Positions 40,593-49,511 of a stretch of DNA of 64,000 nt are shown here, one piece after another. The position numbers and the translations under genes are program-made. Below the pieces are notes generated by a model. The model was given only the letters and a program-made list of their open reading frames with translations. It searched no databases and was not told the DNA's origin. The stretch comes from Bermanella sp044597725 (GTDB taxonomy: Bacteria > Pseudomonadota > Gammaproteobacteria > Pseudomonadales > Oceanobacteraceae): NCBI RefSeq assembly GCF_044597725.1, contig NZ_CP139003.1, positions 1,984,001 through 2,048,000 of the forward strand. The letters are read 5' to 3'. The first letter of the stretch is position 1. The number at the start of each line of letters is the position of its first letter.

Positions 40593-42347
40593 ATGCCAAG
40601 CAACACGAATTACCGCTTTATTAAAACGTCCATTTTAGGTGCACTCGCCACCGTCTCATTTACTACACAAGCATTAGAGTTTCGTATAGGCGATGTAGAC
40701 GCAAGCTTTAACTCGCAGTTATCAATTGGTTCAAGCTGGCGCGTAGAAGAGCCAAGCCAATCTTTGCTGGTGGCAGGTAATAATAACGACGGCAATGAAA
40801 ACTATGCTAAAGGCGATGCATTTTCACAAGTTTTTAAAGGTAATCACGAGCTACATTTACGCGGTGAAACCCATGGTTTATTAGTGCGCGGTAAATATTG
40901 GTATGACTTTGCCCTTGAAGAAAACTCAGTTCCCCATGGCCATTCCGCAAATGGCTTTGCAGAAAACGAAAAATTAAACGATTCAGGCTTTAATGAATTT
41001 TCTAAGTTTTCAGGCGCACAATTAATGGATGCTTATTTGTACGGATTATACTACGCAGGGGATTCAACCATCGATGTACGTCTTGGACGTCAAGTGATCA
41101 GTTGGGGTGAGAGTACTTTTATATTAGGTGGTATTAATGCCATTAATCCAGTTGATGTAAATGCCTTTCGTCGCCCAGGGGCCGAAATTAAAGAAGGTCT
41201 ATTACCTGTAAATCTAGCTTACGCAAACTTAGGTATTAGTGCCGATTTATCATTAGAAGCATTTTACCAATTAGAATTCCAAGAAACCGTTATACCAGGC
41301 TGCGGTACGTATTTCGCGTTTAACGATTATGCACCACAGGGATGTAACCAAGTTTTATTAACCCAAGGCTTCCCTGCAACTGCTGATGATAAATTTATAT
41401 CAGAAAATGGTGGTGTGATTAATCGTGATGTTGATGGTAATCGCTTAGCAAAAGATGAAAACCAATATGGTTTTGCAATGCGTTATTTTAGTGAGCTAAT
41501 GGGTGGCACTGAATTCGGTTTGTTCTATATGAACGTACATAGCCGTTTACCGCTTATTAACGGTGTAAAATCAAGCAACTGGCAAGCGACAACAGGTGCC
41601 GATGCCGCAAGTCTTAATGCAGCTATACAAAATAATAAACCCGATACGTTCTATTACGTAACGTATCCTGAAGATATTCAGCTAACCGGTTTAAGCTTCG
41701 CTACAAACGTAGGTTCAGTGGCGTTGTCTGGTGAAGTAAGTCATAGGCACAATACACCGTTACAAATTAATGCAACGCAACTTCTTAGCGCAGGTTTAAC
41801 TGGTGCATCAAGCTCGCCTGAGTTAGCGGCGGACGTAGCAGCAACGGGTAATGGAGAAGACTTCCAAGGCTATCGTTTATTTGATGTAAGTCAAGCTCAG
41901 GTAACCATGATGCAATTCTTCGATCGTATTCTTGGTGCCAGCATGTATACATTGGTTGCCGAAGCCGGTTATACCCACGTGCATGACTTAGATGAAAGTG
42001 ACAGCGCCATTAAGTTTGGCCGTTCAGGCATATTTGATGGACAAGAAGAAGGTTTTGTTACCGAATCATCATGGGGCTATCGACTACGCTTTAGCGGCAC
42101 ATACCGCAACGTAATAGGTGGTGCAAGCTTTACTCCGATGTTGGCATGGTCGCACGATGTAGAAGGGTTCGCCCCACAACCAGGAGGCGCATTTACCGAA
42201 GGTAATCAGTCTTTAGGTTTATCATTAGATGTGAACTTCGCTCGTTATTACACCTTTGGACTGGCCTATACCCAGTACATGGAAGGCGACTATAATTTAT
42301 CGCAAGATCGTGACTTTGCCTCAGCAAGCTTCACTGCACAATTTTAA
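40593..42347 (+). CDS. DUF1302 outer-membrane beta-barrel protein
   Basis: The start was set at the ATG at 40593, which follows AGGAG and gives a 584-residue protein with a signal peptide (cleavage probably after TTQA). The longer reading frame to 40401 begins inside the repeat array and is not credible. The mature sequence has the DUF1302 features FRIGDVDASFNSQLSIG, DVRLGRQVISWGES and INPVDVNAFRRPG, and ends in Phe (FTAQF), as outer-membrane barrels do. DUF1302 proteins often accompany hydrophobic-substrate use (sterols, alkanes, long-chain esters), usually with a DUF1329 gene, which is absent here. A role in uptake for the neighbouring lipid operon is inferred. Confidence 0.88.
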   Translation: MPSNTNYRFIKTSILGALATVSFTTQALEFRIGDVDASFNSQLSIGSSWRVEEPSQSLLVAGNNNDGNENYAKGDAFSQVFKGNHELHLRGETHGLLVRGKYWYDFALEENSVPHGHSANGFAENEKLNDSGFNEFSKFSGAQLMDAYLYGLYYAGDSTIDVRLGRQVISWGESTFILGGINAINPVDVNAFRRPGAEIKEGLLPVNLAYANLGISADLSLEAFYQLEFQETVIPGCGTYFAFNDYAPQGCNQVLLTQGFPATADDKFISENGGVINRDVDGNRLAKDENQYGFAMRYFSELMGGTEFGLFYMNVHSRLPLINGVKSSNWQATTGADAASLNAAIQNNKPDTFYYVTYPEDIQLTGLSFATNVGSVALSGEVSHRHNTPLQINATQLLSAGLTGASSSPELAADVAATGNGEDFQGYRLFDVSQAQVTMMQFFDRILGASMYTLVAEAGYTHVHDLDESDSAIKFGRSGIFDGQEEGFVTESSWGYRLRFSGTYRNVIGGASFTPMLAWSHDVEGFAPQPGGAFTEGNQSLGLSLDVNFARYYTFGLAYTQYMEGDYNLSQDRDFASASFTAQF

Positions 42348-42372
42348 TTAAATAAAACAACTTTGGACCCAT

Positions 42373-42408
42373 AAAAATGCAGCCACCGGCTGCATTTTTC
42401 TTTTCTTA
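42373..42408 (+). terminator. Intrinsic terminator of the DUF1302 gene
   Basis: AAAAATGCAGCC (42373-42384) pairs exactly with GGCTGCATTTTT (42388-42399) over a three-base loop, followed by CTTTTCTT. It is 25 bases after the stop. Confidence 0.88.
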
Positions 42409-42587
42409 ACGCTACCTCTCTTTGAGCTATGCTCAAGTAGTGCTTTTATAAAGTTACTTTCCAAACCTGTACTGCACGTTTTAATGGATTTCTCACGTGA
42501 ATGAGTAATTGAAAAATGACTTCACCATGGTATTGTCAAAGCATTACTCAGAGTTGTTTAAGTGCTAAATGTTTTAGGAGTTGACTA

Positions 42588-43181
42588 ATGGACGATATCG
42601 AAAAAATCTTAAATTTCATTGTAGAAATTGAAAAGCTAAAAGATGTTCAACGTCATACAAAGCCGGTAGGGCTTGATCGATTTGAAAATTCAGCTGAACA
42701 TAGCTGGCATGTTTGTCTCACTGCGTTGTTGCTAAAAGACTTTGCTGATGAAGATATAGATATTCATCGTGTCATCAAAATGCTTCTTATTCATGATCTT
42801 GGAGAGATTGATGCGGGTGATACGATTATTTATAAGAGCGAAACAAGTGAGCTAAAGGCGCAAGAGGCAGATGGGATTAGTCGTCTTTTAAATATCTTAC
42901 CAAGCGATATGGCTGAGGAATTTATGGCCTTGTGGTATGAATTTGAAGCTGGAGCAACGGCAGATTCTCGTTTTGCCAAGTCTATCGATAGGGTACCACC
43001 TTTACTGCATAATATTCATGGTGGTGGACACAGTTGGAAAAAGCATGGAATCACCAAAGATAAGGTATATGCAGTGAACCAACGAATAGAAGCAGGCAGT
43101 AAAGAGCTTTGGTCGGTTATGCGTAACAAGCTTGAAAAGGCTGTTGATGATGGAATCCTCTCATGTACTAAGGATAATTAA
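42588..43181 (+). CDS. HD-domain hydrolase (YfbR/HDDC2-like)
   Basis: The 197 residues carry the HD metal site: SAEHSWHV (about 31-38), LLIHDLGEID (about 63-72) and an Asp in KSIDRV. This pattern belongs to 5'-deoxynucleotidases and related HDDC2 proteins that remove phosphate from dNMPs. The ATG follows AGGAG at a good distance. It overlaps the acetyltransferase gene by one base. Confidence 0.85.
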   Translation: MDDIEKILNFIVEIEKLKDVQRHTKPVGLDRFENSAEHSWHVCLTALLLKDFADEDIDIHRVIKMLLIHDLGEIDAGDTIIYKSETSELKAQEADGISRLLNILPSDMAEEFMALWYEFEAGATADSRFAKSIDRVPPLLHNIHGGGHSWKKHGITKDKVYAVNQRIEAGSKELWSVMRNKLEKAVDDGILSCTKDN

Positions 43182-43729
43182 TGTTTCCACCTGTATTTGA
43201 AACATCAAGGCTCATACTAAAGCCCGTTGAGCAGAAAGATATTCCTGCTTATGAGAAACACTTTGTTGATTATGAAGTGATCCGTCATCTTTCTTCACGG
43301 GTGCCGTGGCCATATCCCGAAACAGGTGTTGAGTGGTTTGTTACCGAACAAATTTTACCCCAGCAAGGTAAAGATCGCTGGGTTTGGGGTATATTCCTCA
43401 AAGAACATAAAGATGAGCTTATTGGTGTTATAGAGTTATGGCGCCCCGGCACTCCGGAAAATAGAGGGTTCTGGCTAGGAAATCGTTTTTGGGGTTACGG
43501 TTATATGACTGAAGCGGTTAAGCCCGTTAATAGATTTGCATTTGAAGAGTTGGGATTCAATACCCTAGTTTTTTCAAATGCAAAAGGGAATGAAAGATCA
43601 CGACGTATCAAAGAAAAAACCGGCGCTCGGTTATTAAAGTGTGCCCCCGCATCGTTTGTAGACCCCCAATATACAGAGCATGAAATTTGGCAATTAACAA
43701 AAGACATGTGGTTCCAATTATCTCAGTGA
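43181..43729 (+). CDS. GNAT-family N-acetyltransferase (RimJ/RimL type)
   Basis: The 182 residues start FETSRLILKPVEQKDIPAYE, typical of the RimJ/RimL group, and include a Gly-rich acceptor loop region near NRFWGYGYMTEAV and the motif-A end NARGNERSRRIKEKTG-like NAKGNERSRRI. The substrate is unknown. It is coupled to the HD gene (stop and start overlap). Confidence 0.85.
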   Translation: MFPPVFETSRLILKPVEQKDIPAYEKHFVDYEVIRHLSSRVPWPYPETGVEWFVTEQILPQQGKDRWVWGIFLKEHKDELIGVIELWRPGTPENRGFWLGNRFWGYGYMTEAVKPVNRFAFEELGFNTLVFSNAKGNERSRRIKEKTGARLLKCAPASFVDPQYTEHEIWQLTKDMWFQLSQ

Positions 43730-43839
43730 TGTCTTAACCTGCTTTGTTGCAACAGACAGTACCAGCCAAATTTCATATAAATCGCTATTTCGCGGTATAC
43801 TGAAAAAAGATCCTTCGGGCGAGAGGTCTTTGTTTTTAC

Positions 43840-45480
43840 ATGCGTTTTATATGTCTACTCGCGATATTGCTGTGTGAGCCAAGCTTTTCTAGCACTGCCT
43901 CAGGCTCTGCAATTGAATTGGCAGCCAACCAAGCTGTGTCTTTACCAGAACATGAACTTTGGCGGCCGTTACCGGCACTTGATACCCCCATTGATTTCTC
44001 CGCATTGCAAGATGCCTATAATGATAGCACCCCTATAGCCACTACCCAGGGTGCAACAGGCGCTTTCGGCTTGCGTATTCGAGTTCGATCGTCTGTTGAT
44101 GTTAAAAGCACCTGGTTTGTAACGCTTACTGCAAATTATCTTGATATCGGTAGGGGCTATTGGCAGTCGGACTCGGGTAGGGTGCGCGCACTGCCCAGTT
44201 TTGGTCAGCGTGCAAGTCAGAGTGTTAAAATGCTGCATGAGCAAAGCATGCCACTTAATCTAGCATCTCAAGAGTCTGGTGTTTTGTGGTTGTATATTAA
44301 GTCCTATAAGTTTCCTACTGAAGTCATCACAAGCTTTACACCGCAAGCAAGTTTTTACCAGCAGCTCTTCTGGATTAATTCTATTACGTTACTTTCAATC
44401 GCGGTCATGATGACTCTCGCTTTAATTGCGGTGTTCATGTTTTTTCGCACGCGCGCGTGGGTCACCTTGGCCTGTGCAGGGTATGTTGGTTTACACGGTA
44501 TTGGTTGGTATGCGGCATCCGGTGCATTAGGCCATAGCGTTTCATCTTTTTCGGGTAATCCGGTTTACTTGGGGATGATGTTGTTCCCATTTGCCATAGC
44601 GGCAGCGAGCCAATTTGCCAAACTTTTATTCAATTGTAGTCCTTTATATCCGCGTTATGCTTTGTTCTTTAATGGCTTGTCTGCAGTGTGTTTGTGTGTG
44701 GGTTTATTGATGCCCTTATTGTCATTTTCGGTTGTGTTTTGGGCGTCACACATTATTGCCCTTGTGTGGGTGCCTACGGCTATTACAACGGGCATTAAAA
44801 TGCTTGGTCAACACGACTTTCGGGCTAAATATTATTTAGCCGGTAATGTATTGTACGGCGCTTCACTAATGTTTTACATGATCGTGCATGTTATGCATAT
44901 TCAGTTCGCGGTATCTGCTGAAGTTTTGGTGGTGGCGGCGCTGGCCATGGATTGTTTCTTTATTCTGTTGTCTCTTTCAGAATGGTTGAAAATGCAACAT
45001 CAAGAATATCGGCGTAGTTATGTGATGTCCAGAATCGACCCGTTAACAAAAATTGGTAATCGTTATGCGTTTAATGAGTATATCGATGGACTAGGCGTGT
45101 CGCCTTATTGTTTAGCTTTTATTGATTTCGATGGGTTTAAAGCGATAAACGATCGTCTTGGCCACGAAGAAGGTGATCGGTTTCTGATTTTAGCCGCAAA
45201 TCGGATGACGACATTACTGGGTAAGATGGGTAGGGTTTTCCGGTCTGGGGGGGATGAATTTATTTTGGTCGTGCCTTTTTCGGCCAGCAAAGAGGTTCCA
45301 AGTTTACTCGAAAAACTGAAGAAAATAATGGTAGACATGAATCAAGTTATTAAAGATCAAGGCTGGCCTGAAGCAGGACTGAGTTATGGAATTGCGACAA
45401 GCACCGAAAGCGGCACGCTTTCTAAATGTCTCACATTAGCCGATCAGCGTATGTATCAAAATAAGTTAAGTAAAAAATAG
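43840..45480 (+). CDS. 7TM-DISM diguanylate cyclase
   Basis: The 546 residues have a signal peptide (about 1-20), a periplasmic DISM-type sensor domain (about 30-170), seven hydrophobic segments (about 178-385) and a C-terminal GGDEF domain (about 400-546). The active site is intact as RSGGDEFILVV (GGDEF at about 470-474). No RxxD inhibitory site lies before it, so product feedback is probably absent. The ligand is unknown. Confidence 0.88.
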   Translation: MRFICLLAILLCEPSFSSTASGSAIELAANQAVSLPEHELWRPLPALDTPIDFSALQDAYNDSTPIATTQGATGAFGLRIRVRSSVDVKSTWFVTLTANYLDIGRGYWQSDSGRVRALPSFGQRASQSVKMLHEQSMPLNLASQESGVLWLYIKSYKFPTEVITSFTPQASFYQQLFWINSITLLSIAVMMTLALIAVFMFFRTRAWVTLACAGYVGLHGIGWYAASGALGHSVSSFSGNPVYLGMMLFPFAIAAASQFAKLLFNCSPLYPRYALFFNGLSAVCLCVGLLMPLLSFSVVFWASHIIALVWVPTAITTGIKMLGQHDFRAKYYLAGNVLYGASLMFYMIVHVMHIQFAVSAEVLVVAALAMDCFFILLSLSEWLKMQHQEYRRSYVMSRIDPLTKIGNRYAFNEYIDGLGVSPYCLAFIDFDGFKAINDRLGHEEGDRFLILAANRMTTLLGKMGRVFRSGGDEFILVVPFSASKEVPSLLEKLKKIMVDMNQVIKDQGWPEAGLSYGIATSTESGTLSKCLTLADQRMYQNKLSKK

Positions 45481-45535
45481 ATATTTAGCTGAAAATAAAA
45501 ATAGAGATAATTTTCATGGGTAAGGAGCCGATGAT

Positions 45536-46483
45536 ATGAAAGCACTTATTTATAAAACGTTTGGTCGGCCCGAAGTACTGGAGTGGGTTGAAGATTGGCC
45601 GTATCCAGAGCTAGACCCTGATTCAGTGCTCGTCGAAATGGTGGCCGGAAGTATAAATCCTAAAGACGCACTTCTAAGAAAAGGCATGTTTAGTAAAACC
45701 CTTGCTCGGGATGCGTTACCACGAGCGTCAGGCATGGATGGGGCTGGACGAATTATCAGTGTGGGTGAAAATGTCTCGGACTTTGCAGTGGGGGATGCTG
45801 TCTTTGCTATGACGAATCATTTCGCAGGCGGTGTTCATGTTGAGGTGGCTAAATTTGATCAATCGGAATTGCAACATGCGCCGAAAAACATACCGTTAAT
45901 AGAGGCAGCGTCCGTTCCATTGGCGTGCCTTACTGCTTTGCAGGCATTACGAGATTGCTGCGCGCTAAAGCCTTCCCATAAGGTGCTTATTAATGGAGCA
46001 AGTGGTGGCGTAGGACACTTTGCTGTGCAAATTGCAAAGGCTTATGGTGCTGAGGTGCATGCGGTGTGTGGGGCTAGCAATATTGACTTTGTTACTTCCC
46101 TTGGTGCTGACAGAGTCTATGACTATAAGGTACAGCCAGCAACTCAAATTGACGCCCATTTTGATGCAGTGTTTGATGTATTTGGTAAACAGCAAAGATC
46201 TGACTTTGCAGATCAGTTGCTGGACGGTGGTATATATGTGAGTACCGTGCCCAAATTTAACACACTGTGGGGTGAGTTTTTGGCACGCACGGGTATTTCA
46301 AAAAGTAATCGGCTTGTTCAGGTTGAGTCGAAAGCGCAAGATTTATTACAGCTTAAAGAATGGATTGAGCAGGGCGTACTTATTCCTCATGTCGAGAAAT
46401 ATTTTCCAGTTAATAATTATATTGATGCCCACCGACATATAGAGTCTAAGCATGCTATCGGGAAAATATGTATAACTTTTTAA
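45536..46483 (+). CDS. MDR-family NAD(P)-dependent quinone oxidoreductase
   Basis: This 315-residue medium-chain reductase has the N-terminal GroES-like fold (INPKDALLRKG, about 41) and the nucleotide loop INGASGGVGHFAVQIAKA (about 148-165). The Cys zinc ligands of true alcohol dehydrogenases are absent, so quinone oxidoreductase or enoyl reductase is more likely. It is preceded by AAGGAG and is a single-gene unit. Confidence 0.85.
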   Translation: MKALIYKTFGRPEVLEWVEDWPYPELDPDSVLVEMVAGSINPKDALLRKGMFSKTLARDALPRASGMDGAGRIISVGENVSDFAVGDAVFAMTNHFAGGVHVEVAKFDQSELQHAPKNIPLIEAASVPLACLTALQALRDCCALKPSHKVLINGASGGVGHFAVQIAKAYGAEVHAVCGASNIDFVTSLGADRVYDYKVQPATQIDAHFDAVFDVFGKQQRSDFADQLLDGGIYVSTVPKFNTLWGEFLARTGISKSNRLVQVESKAQDLLQLKEWIEQGVLIPHVEKYFPVNNYIDAHRHIESKHAIGKICITF

Positions 46484-46510
46484 ATTGAGTAATTGGATTA
46501 TCGTGCTATA

Positions 46511-46590
46511 AAACACCATCGCTAGCCGAGGTGGACGAACGCACCGTTGGCTAGGATGGCTTCAAATCAAATGTAATTATTATGGTGTTT
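46511..46590. other. Structured intergenic element between convergent genes
   Basis: Bases 46516-46527 pair with 46549-46559 (11 pairs, one bulged G) around an inner GGTG/CACC (46530-46533 and 46542-46545). An outer pair AAACACCAT (46511-46519) with ATGGTGTTT (46582-46590) also exists and reaches into the lipoprotein stop codon. There is no T tract, so it is not a plain terminator. Confidence 0.4.
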
Positions 46591-47077
46591 CTATTTGTAC
46601 CGTTATTGAGTAAGTTGCAGATCCCAACAGAGTAGCATTCATCCAAGCGTACATCTTGGTCTGAGACGCAGGCACGACATAGGTGTATGTGACACTATAA
46701 CCTGCTGTCTCATCGAAAAAATGGGTTAAAACATCTTCATTATTTCCAGTCGGTTCACCATTTTCATCTACATATATTTCTTCGCCATCTTTGTCTCGTA
46801 CAGTGAGGAAAGGAATTCCTTCTATGGTTTCGCTATCCACGGTACCCGTAATAGTAACAATATCACCTTCGGCTAAGGTGTATTCAAAATAATCATCCTC
46901 ATCAGTGCTTGATGCAGTGTTAACTGTACCTGTAACGGTACTAAAGCTTTCTGAGATAACCTGAGCAGTTTCCAGTGATACAGTATCGGATGTCTCTACG
47001 ACATCATTTGTGTCATCGTCAGAGCCGCACCCAATTAGAGCCAATGCCGCAATGGCAGGGATAAGTAATTTTTTCAT
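46580..47077 (-). CDS. Acidic lipoprotein of unknown function
   Basis: The 165 residues start with a lipoprotein signal ending LALIGCGSDDD, the lipid-bearing Cys near residue 17. Asp at +4 may matter little, as the Lol rule concerns +2, which is Gly here, so outer-membrane sorting is expected. The mature part is Asp/Glu/Thr-rich and beta-like (TITVQ, YTYVVPA), resembling bacterial pre-peptidase-C-type domains (SGTVDSE...YYSFT). AAAGGAAC precedes the ATG. It is a single-gene unit. Confidence 0.75.
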   Translation of the reverse strand: MKKLLIPAIAALALIGCGSDDDTNDVVETSDTVSLETAQVISESFSTVTGTVNTASSTDEDDYFEYTLAEGDIVTITGTVDSETIEGIPFLTVRDKDGEEIYVDENGEPTGNNEDVLTHFFDETAGYSVTYTYVVPASQTKMYAWMNATLLGSATYSITVQIETP

Positions 47078-47183
47078 GGGGTTCCTTTAAATTCAGGAGG
47101 GAGCAAGGGTAGAGTGTTTGCACAGCAAAAAGGCCACGCGGAAATAAGTTTAGACCAGAACTTTTGTAGGTGACAGTTTAAAT

Positions 47184-47224
47184 AAGGCCATATTAATATG
47201 TTGGGAATATTAACAAGGCCTTTT
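47184..47224. terminator. Possible weak terminator between the desaturase and lipoprotein genes
   Basis: AAGGCC at 47184-47189 pairs with GGCCTT at 47217-47222 around an AT stem (TAATAT with ATATTA). A short T run follows on each strand. It lies 23 bases beyond the end of the leftward desaturase-like gene. Confidence 0.4.
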
Positions 47225-47246
47225 GATATTCACTAACGTTATTTTG

Positions 47247-48488
47247 TTACATTATATTCATTTCTGTTGTTGTGTTTTTGGGTTCAGCTGTGTCTTTTTT
47301 GCTGAATAGCAGGGCAGTAATGCACATAACCGCAACACCCGACGTCAAAATGATGAGCCAAATTGGTGCGTTTACCATAAAGACCATGCAGGCAATTATG
47401 GCCGAGAACTTTACAATCTCCATGGTAATACGATTAGGTTTACGTTCTTGAACTAAGCCCATGCTGTAAAGACTTAGTATTAGAATCGACCCCATTACAA
47501 AATGCGCTTCAATGGGCAGCTGAGCCGCTATATTTAAGAATCCAAATACTAATAAGAAGTTAATGGCTAGTTGAGCAAAAACATAACCTTGCTCAAGCTT
47601 GGTTAATTCAGTGTCATACTTTTTAACTTCGTCATTACTTTTAACAATCGGAAAACGGTCTTCCACATCCGCAGGGCGATAGCCTGTGCGTTTAAACCAA
47701 AGTGTAAGTTTGTCTTTAATGCTATGGGCATGCCATGCGTCCTTACACAGCTGGGTAATAAAATGCAGGTTACCCCAAATTGGGTTCCAACTGGCCAGTT
47801 GAGTACTAATACCAAAAACCACAGGTTCTTGTTTAAGTTCTGGTTGATAGGTTTTAAAGAGCCTGTCCCAGAGGATAAAAACCCCACCATAGTTTCGGTC
47901 GATATAGACTTTGTTTTTTGCGTGATGCACACGGTGATTGCTGGGCGTAACAAATATGGCTTCGTACCATTTGGGCATTTGATCAATCGCCTGCGTATGC
48001 ACCCAAAACTGGTATAGCAAGTTAAGAGCGGCAACACTTGCAAAGATGATTGGGTCGATACCTAAAAATGCCAGTGGTAAGTAAAACACCCAGCCAACCA
48101 CATTGGGAACACTGGTCTGACGTAGGGCCGTGGTAAGATTATACTCTTCGCTTGAATGATGAATGATATGGCTGGCCCAGCTGATGTTCATGGTGTGACC
48201 AATTCGGTGATTCCAGTAGTAGCCAAGGTCATAGGTAATAAATGCAAATACCCATGTCCATATTTCGTTGCTCCATTCCATTAGCGCATAGTGTTCTTGA
48301 AAGTAAATGTAAAAAGAGAAGGGGATCGCAGCGTAGAGGATTTGCGTTACGCGGCTCATCATGCCCATAGCCAGAGAGTTTACCGCATCATTTAAGCGGT
48401 ACACGGGCTTTTTTTTGTATGCTACCCAAGCAAGCTCAATCAATATTAAGATTAAAAAGCCGGGTATGGCCATTAGTATGTAATTCAT
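47247..48488 (-). CDS. Alkylglycerol monooxygenase (AGMO/TMEM195)-like di-iron membrane hydroxylase
   Basis: The 413 residues from the ATG at 48488 (after GAGGG) have about five membrane segments and the His boxes of the fatty acid hydroxylase/sterol desaturase superfamily: HRIGH (about 94-98), HIIHH (about 107-111) and HRVHH (about 185-189). HHSSEEYNLTTALRQ, NLLYQFWVHTQ and TPSNHRVHH match human AGMO segments much more closely than generic sterol desaturases. AGMO splits glycerol ether lipids into aldehyde and glycerol derivative using tetrahydrobiopterin; the bacterial cofactor is uncertain. An extra C-terminal helical region (about 300-400) is present. Function is inferred from resemblance. 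Confidence 0.85.
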   Translation of the reverse strand: MNYILMAIPGFLILILIELAWVAYKKKPVYRLNDAVNSLAMGMMSRVTQILYAAIPFSFYIYFQEHYALMEWSNEIWTWVFAFITYDLGYYWNHRIGHTMNISWASHIIHHSSEEYNLTTALRQTSVPNVVGWVFYLPLAFLGIDPIIFASVAALNLLYQFWVHTQAIDQMPKWYEAIFVTPSNHRVHHAKNKVYIDRNYGGVFILWDRLFKTYQPELKQEPVVFGISTQLASWNPIWGNLHFITQLCKDAWHAHSIKDKLTLWFKRTGYRPADVEDRFPIVKSNDEVKKYDTELTKLEQGYVFAQLAINFLLVFGFLNIAAQLPIEAHFVMGSILILSLYSMGLVQERKPNRITMEIVKFSAIIACMVFMVNAPIWLIILTSGVAVMCITALLFSKKDTAEPKNTTTEMNIM

Positions 48489-48623
48489 CAAACCCTCGCA
48501 CGTTTAATTTTTATTATTATGAGGGTATTTCAGCACAACCCCCCAATAAAACAATGACCCACCCTGACAAGGGTTGACCTTACATGCCGTTTTGTCGTGT
48601 TTTATCGGGTGGTGCAATAAAGG

Positions 48624-49508
48624 TTATAAGAATGGCTTGATGATATGAACTAAGTAGGCAATGTCGGCGGCAAAAATAGCCACAAATAGGAAACTATAAA
48701 TGCGAAACTTACGCCCTAAATGTCGTTGATCCTCTGTGGCAACAATCATCGGGAAGCCTGACTTTTTATCCAGCGTATGTACGGCGGTTTTTTCTAATTG
48801 TTCGGCGTAATGATCTTCTGCTTCTAGGTTGGCGGCCATTCTCACCAGCTTCCATTCTTTTTCATCAAGTTCACCATCATTATTACGGTCGAAGCGTTCT
48901 AGTAATTTATCGTACTGCTGCTTCCATTTGCTAATGGTTTGTTTAACCACTTGCTCGTGCTGAAAACTCTCTACTGGGTGGCGTGTTGAGAAATGGCCCA
49001 TGGCATATATTGGGCTGCCAGGTGCAATAATGGTTTCTGTATAGCGGTAATTACCCATTTGTAAGAAACTCTCTCTGCGATCCACACTTAAGCTTGAAGG
49101 AAAGCTTGAAGCGCCATACCACGTATTTTTAAGACCACCGTATACCCGCGCATTACCAAGGCGAACAAAACAAATGCCCGTTGTATCATCAACTACAATG
49201 GGCCCTGGGTGTCGGTTTGATGAGATGGTGCGCCATGATTGGTTTTTGCCTGAGTCGGTGCGTCGCTCTATGCGATACTCAAACCAGATACAAGGGCGTT
49301 GTGTAAGGGGTGAGGGTGAAACCGTATTACTTTGCGCGGCGATGCCTTCTAATTCCACAAAGCCTTGTGCTGCCGAGCGAATTTTGGACGTGGGCGTATC
49401 TTTGATAAGCCTTGCCAGCTTATTAAAGTAAGCAAAACCTACGAGGCCCGCGATGGCAATAATGATAATGACAGCAAGCAGCTGCCAAGGTAATGAACTT
49501 GGCAGCAT
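48624..49508 (-). CDS. GIDE-type membrane protein with an EF-hand
   Basis: The 294 residues have an N-terminal membrane helix (about 10-27), a GIDE-domain-like region (about 30-170; LEGIAAQ, RPCIWFEYRIERR), an EF-hand loop DRNNDGELDEKEW (about 206-218) and a C-terminal helix pair near 265-290. GIDE domains are known from mitochondrial ubiquitin-ligase MUL1 and from bacterial proteins; here no RING is present. It starts three bases after the lemA stop, so the two are coexpressed. Function is unknown; calcium binding by the loop is a testable inference. Confidence 0.75.
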   Translation of the reverse strand: MLPSSLPWQLLAVIIIIAIAGLVGFAYFNKLARLIKDTPTSKIRSAAQGFVELEGIAAQSNTVSPSPLTQRPCIWFEYRIERRTDSGKNQSWRTISSNRHPGPIVVDDTTGICFVRLGNARVYGGLKNTWYGASSFPSSLSVDRRESFLQMGNYRYTETIIAPGSPIYAMGHFSTRHPVESFQHEQVVKQTISKWKQQYDKLLERFDRNNDGELDEKEWKLVRMAANLEAEDHYAEQLEKTAVHTLDKKSGFPMIVATEDQRHLGRKFRIYSFLFVAIFAADIAYLVHIIKPFL

Positions 49509-49511
49509 AAC

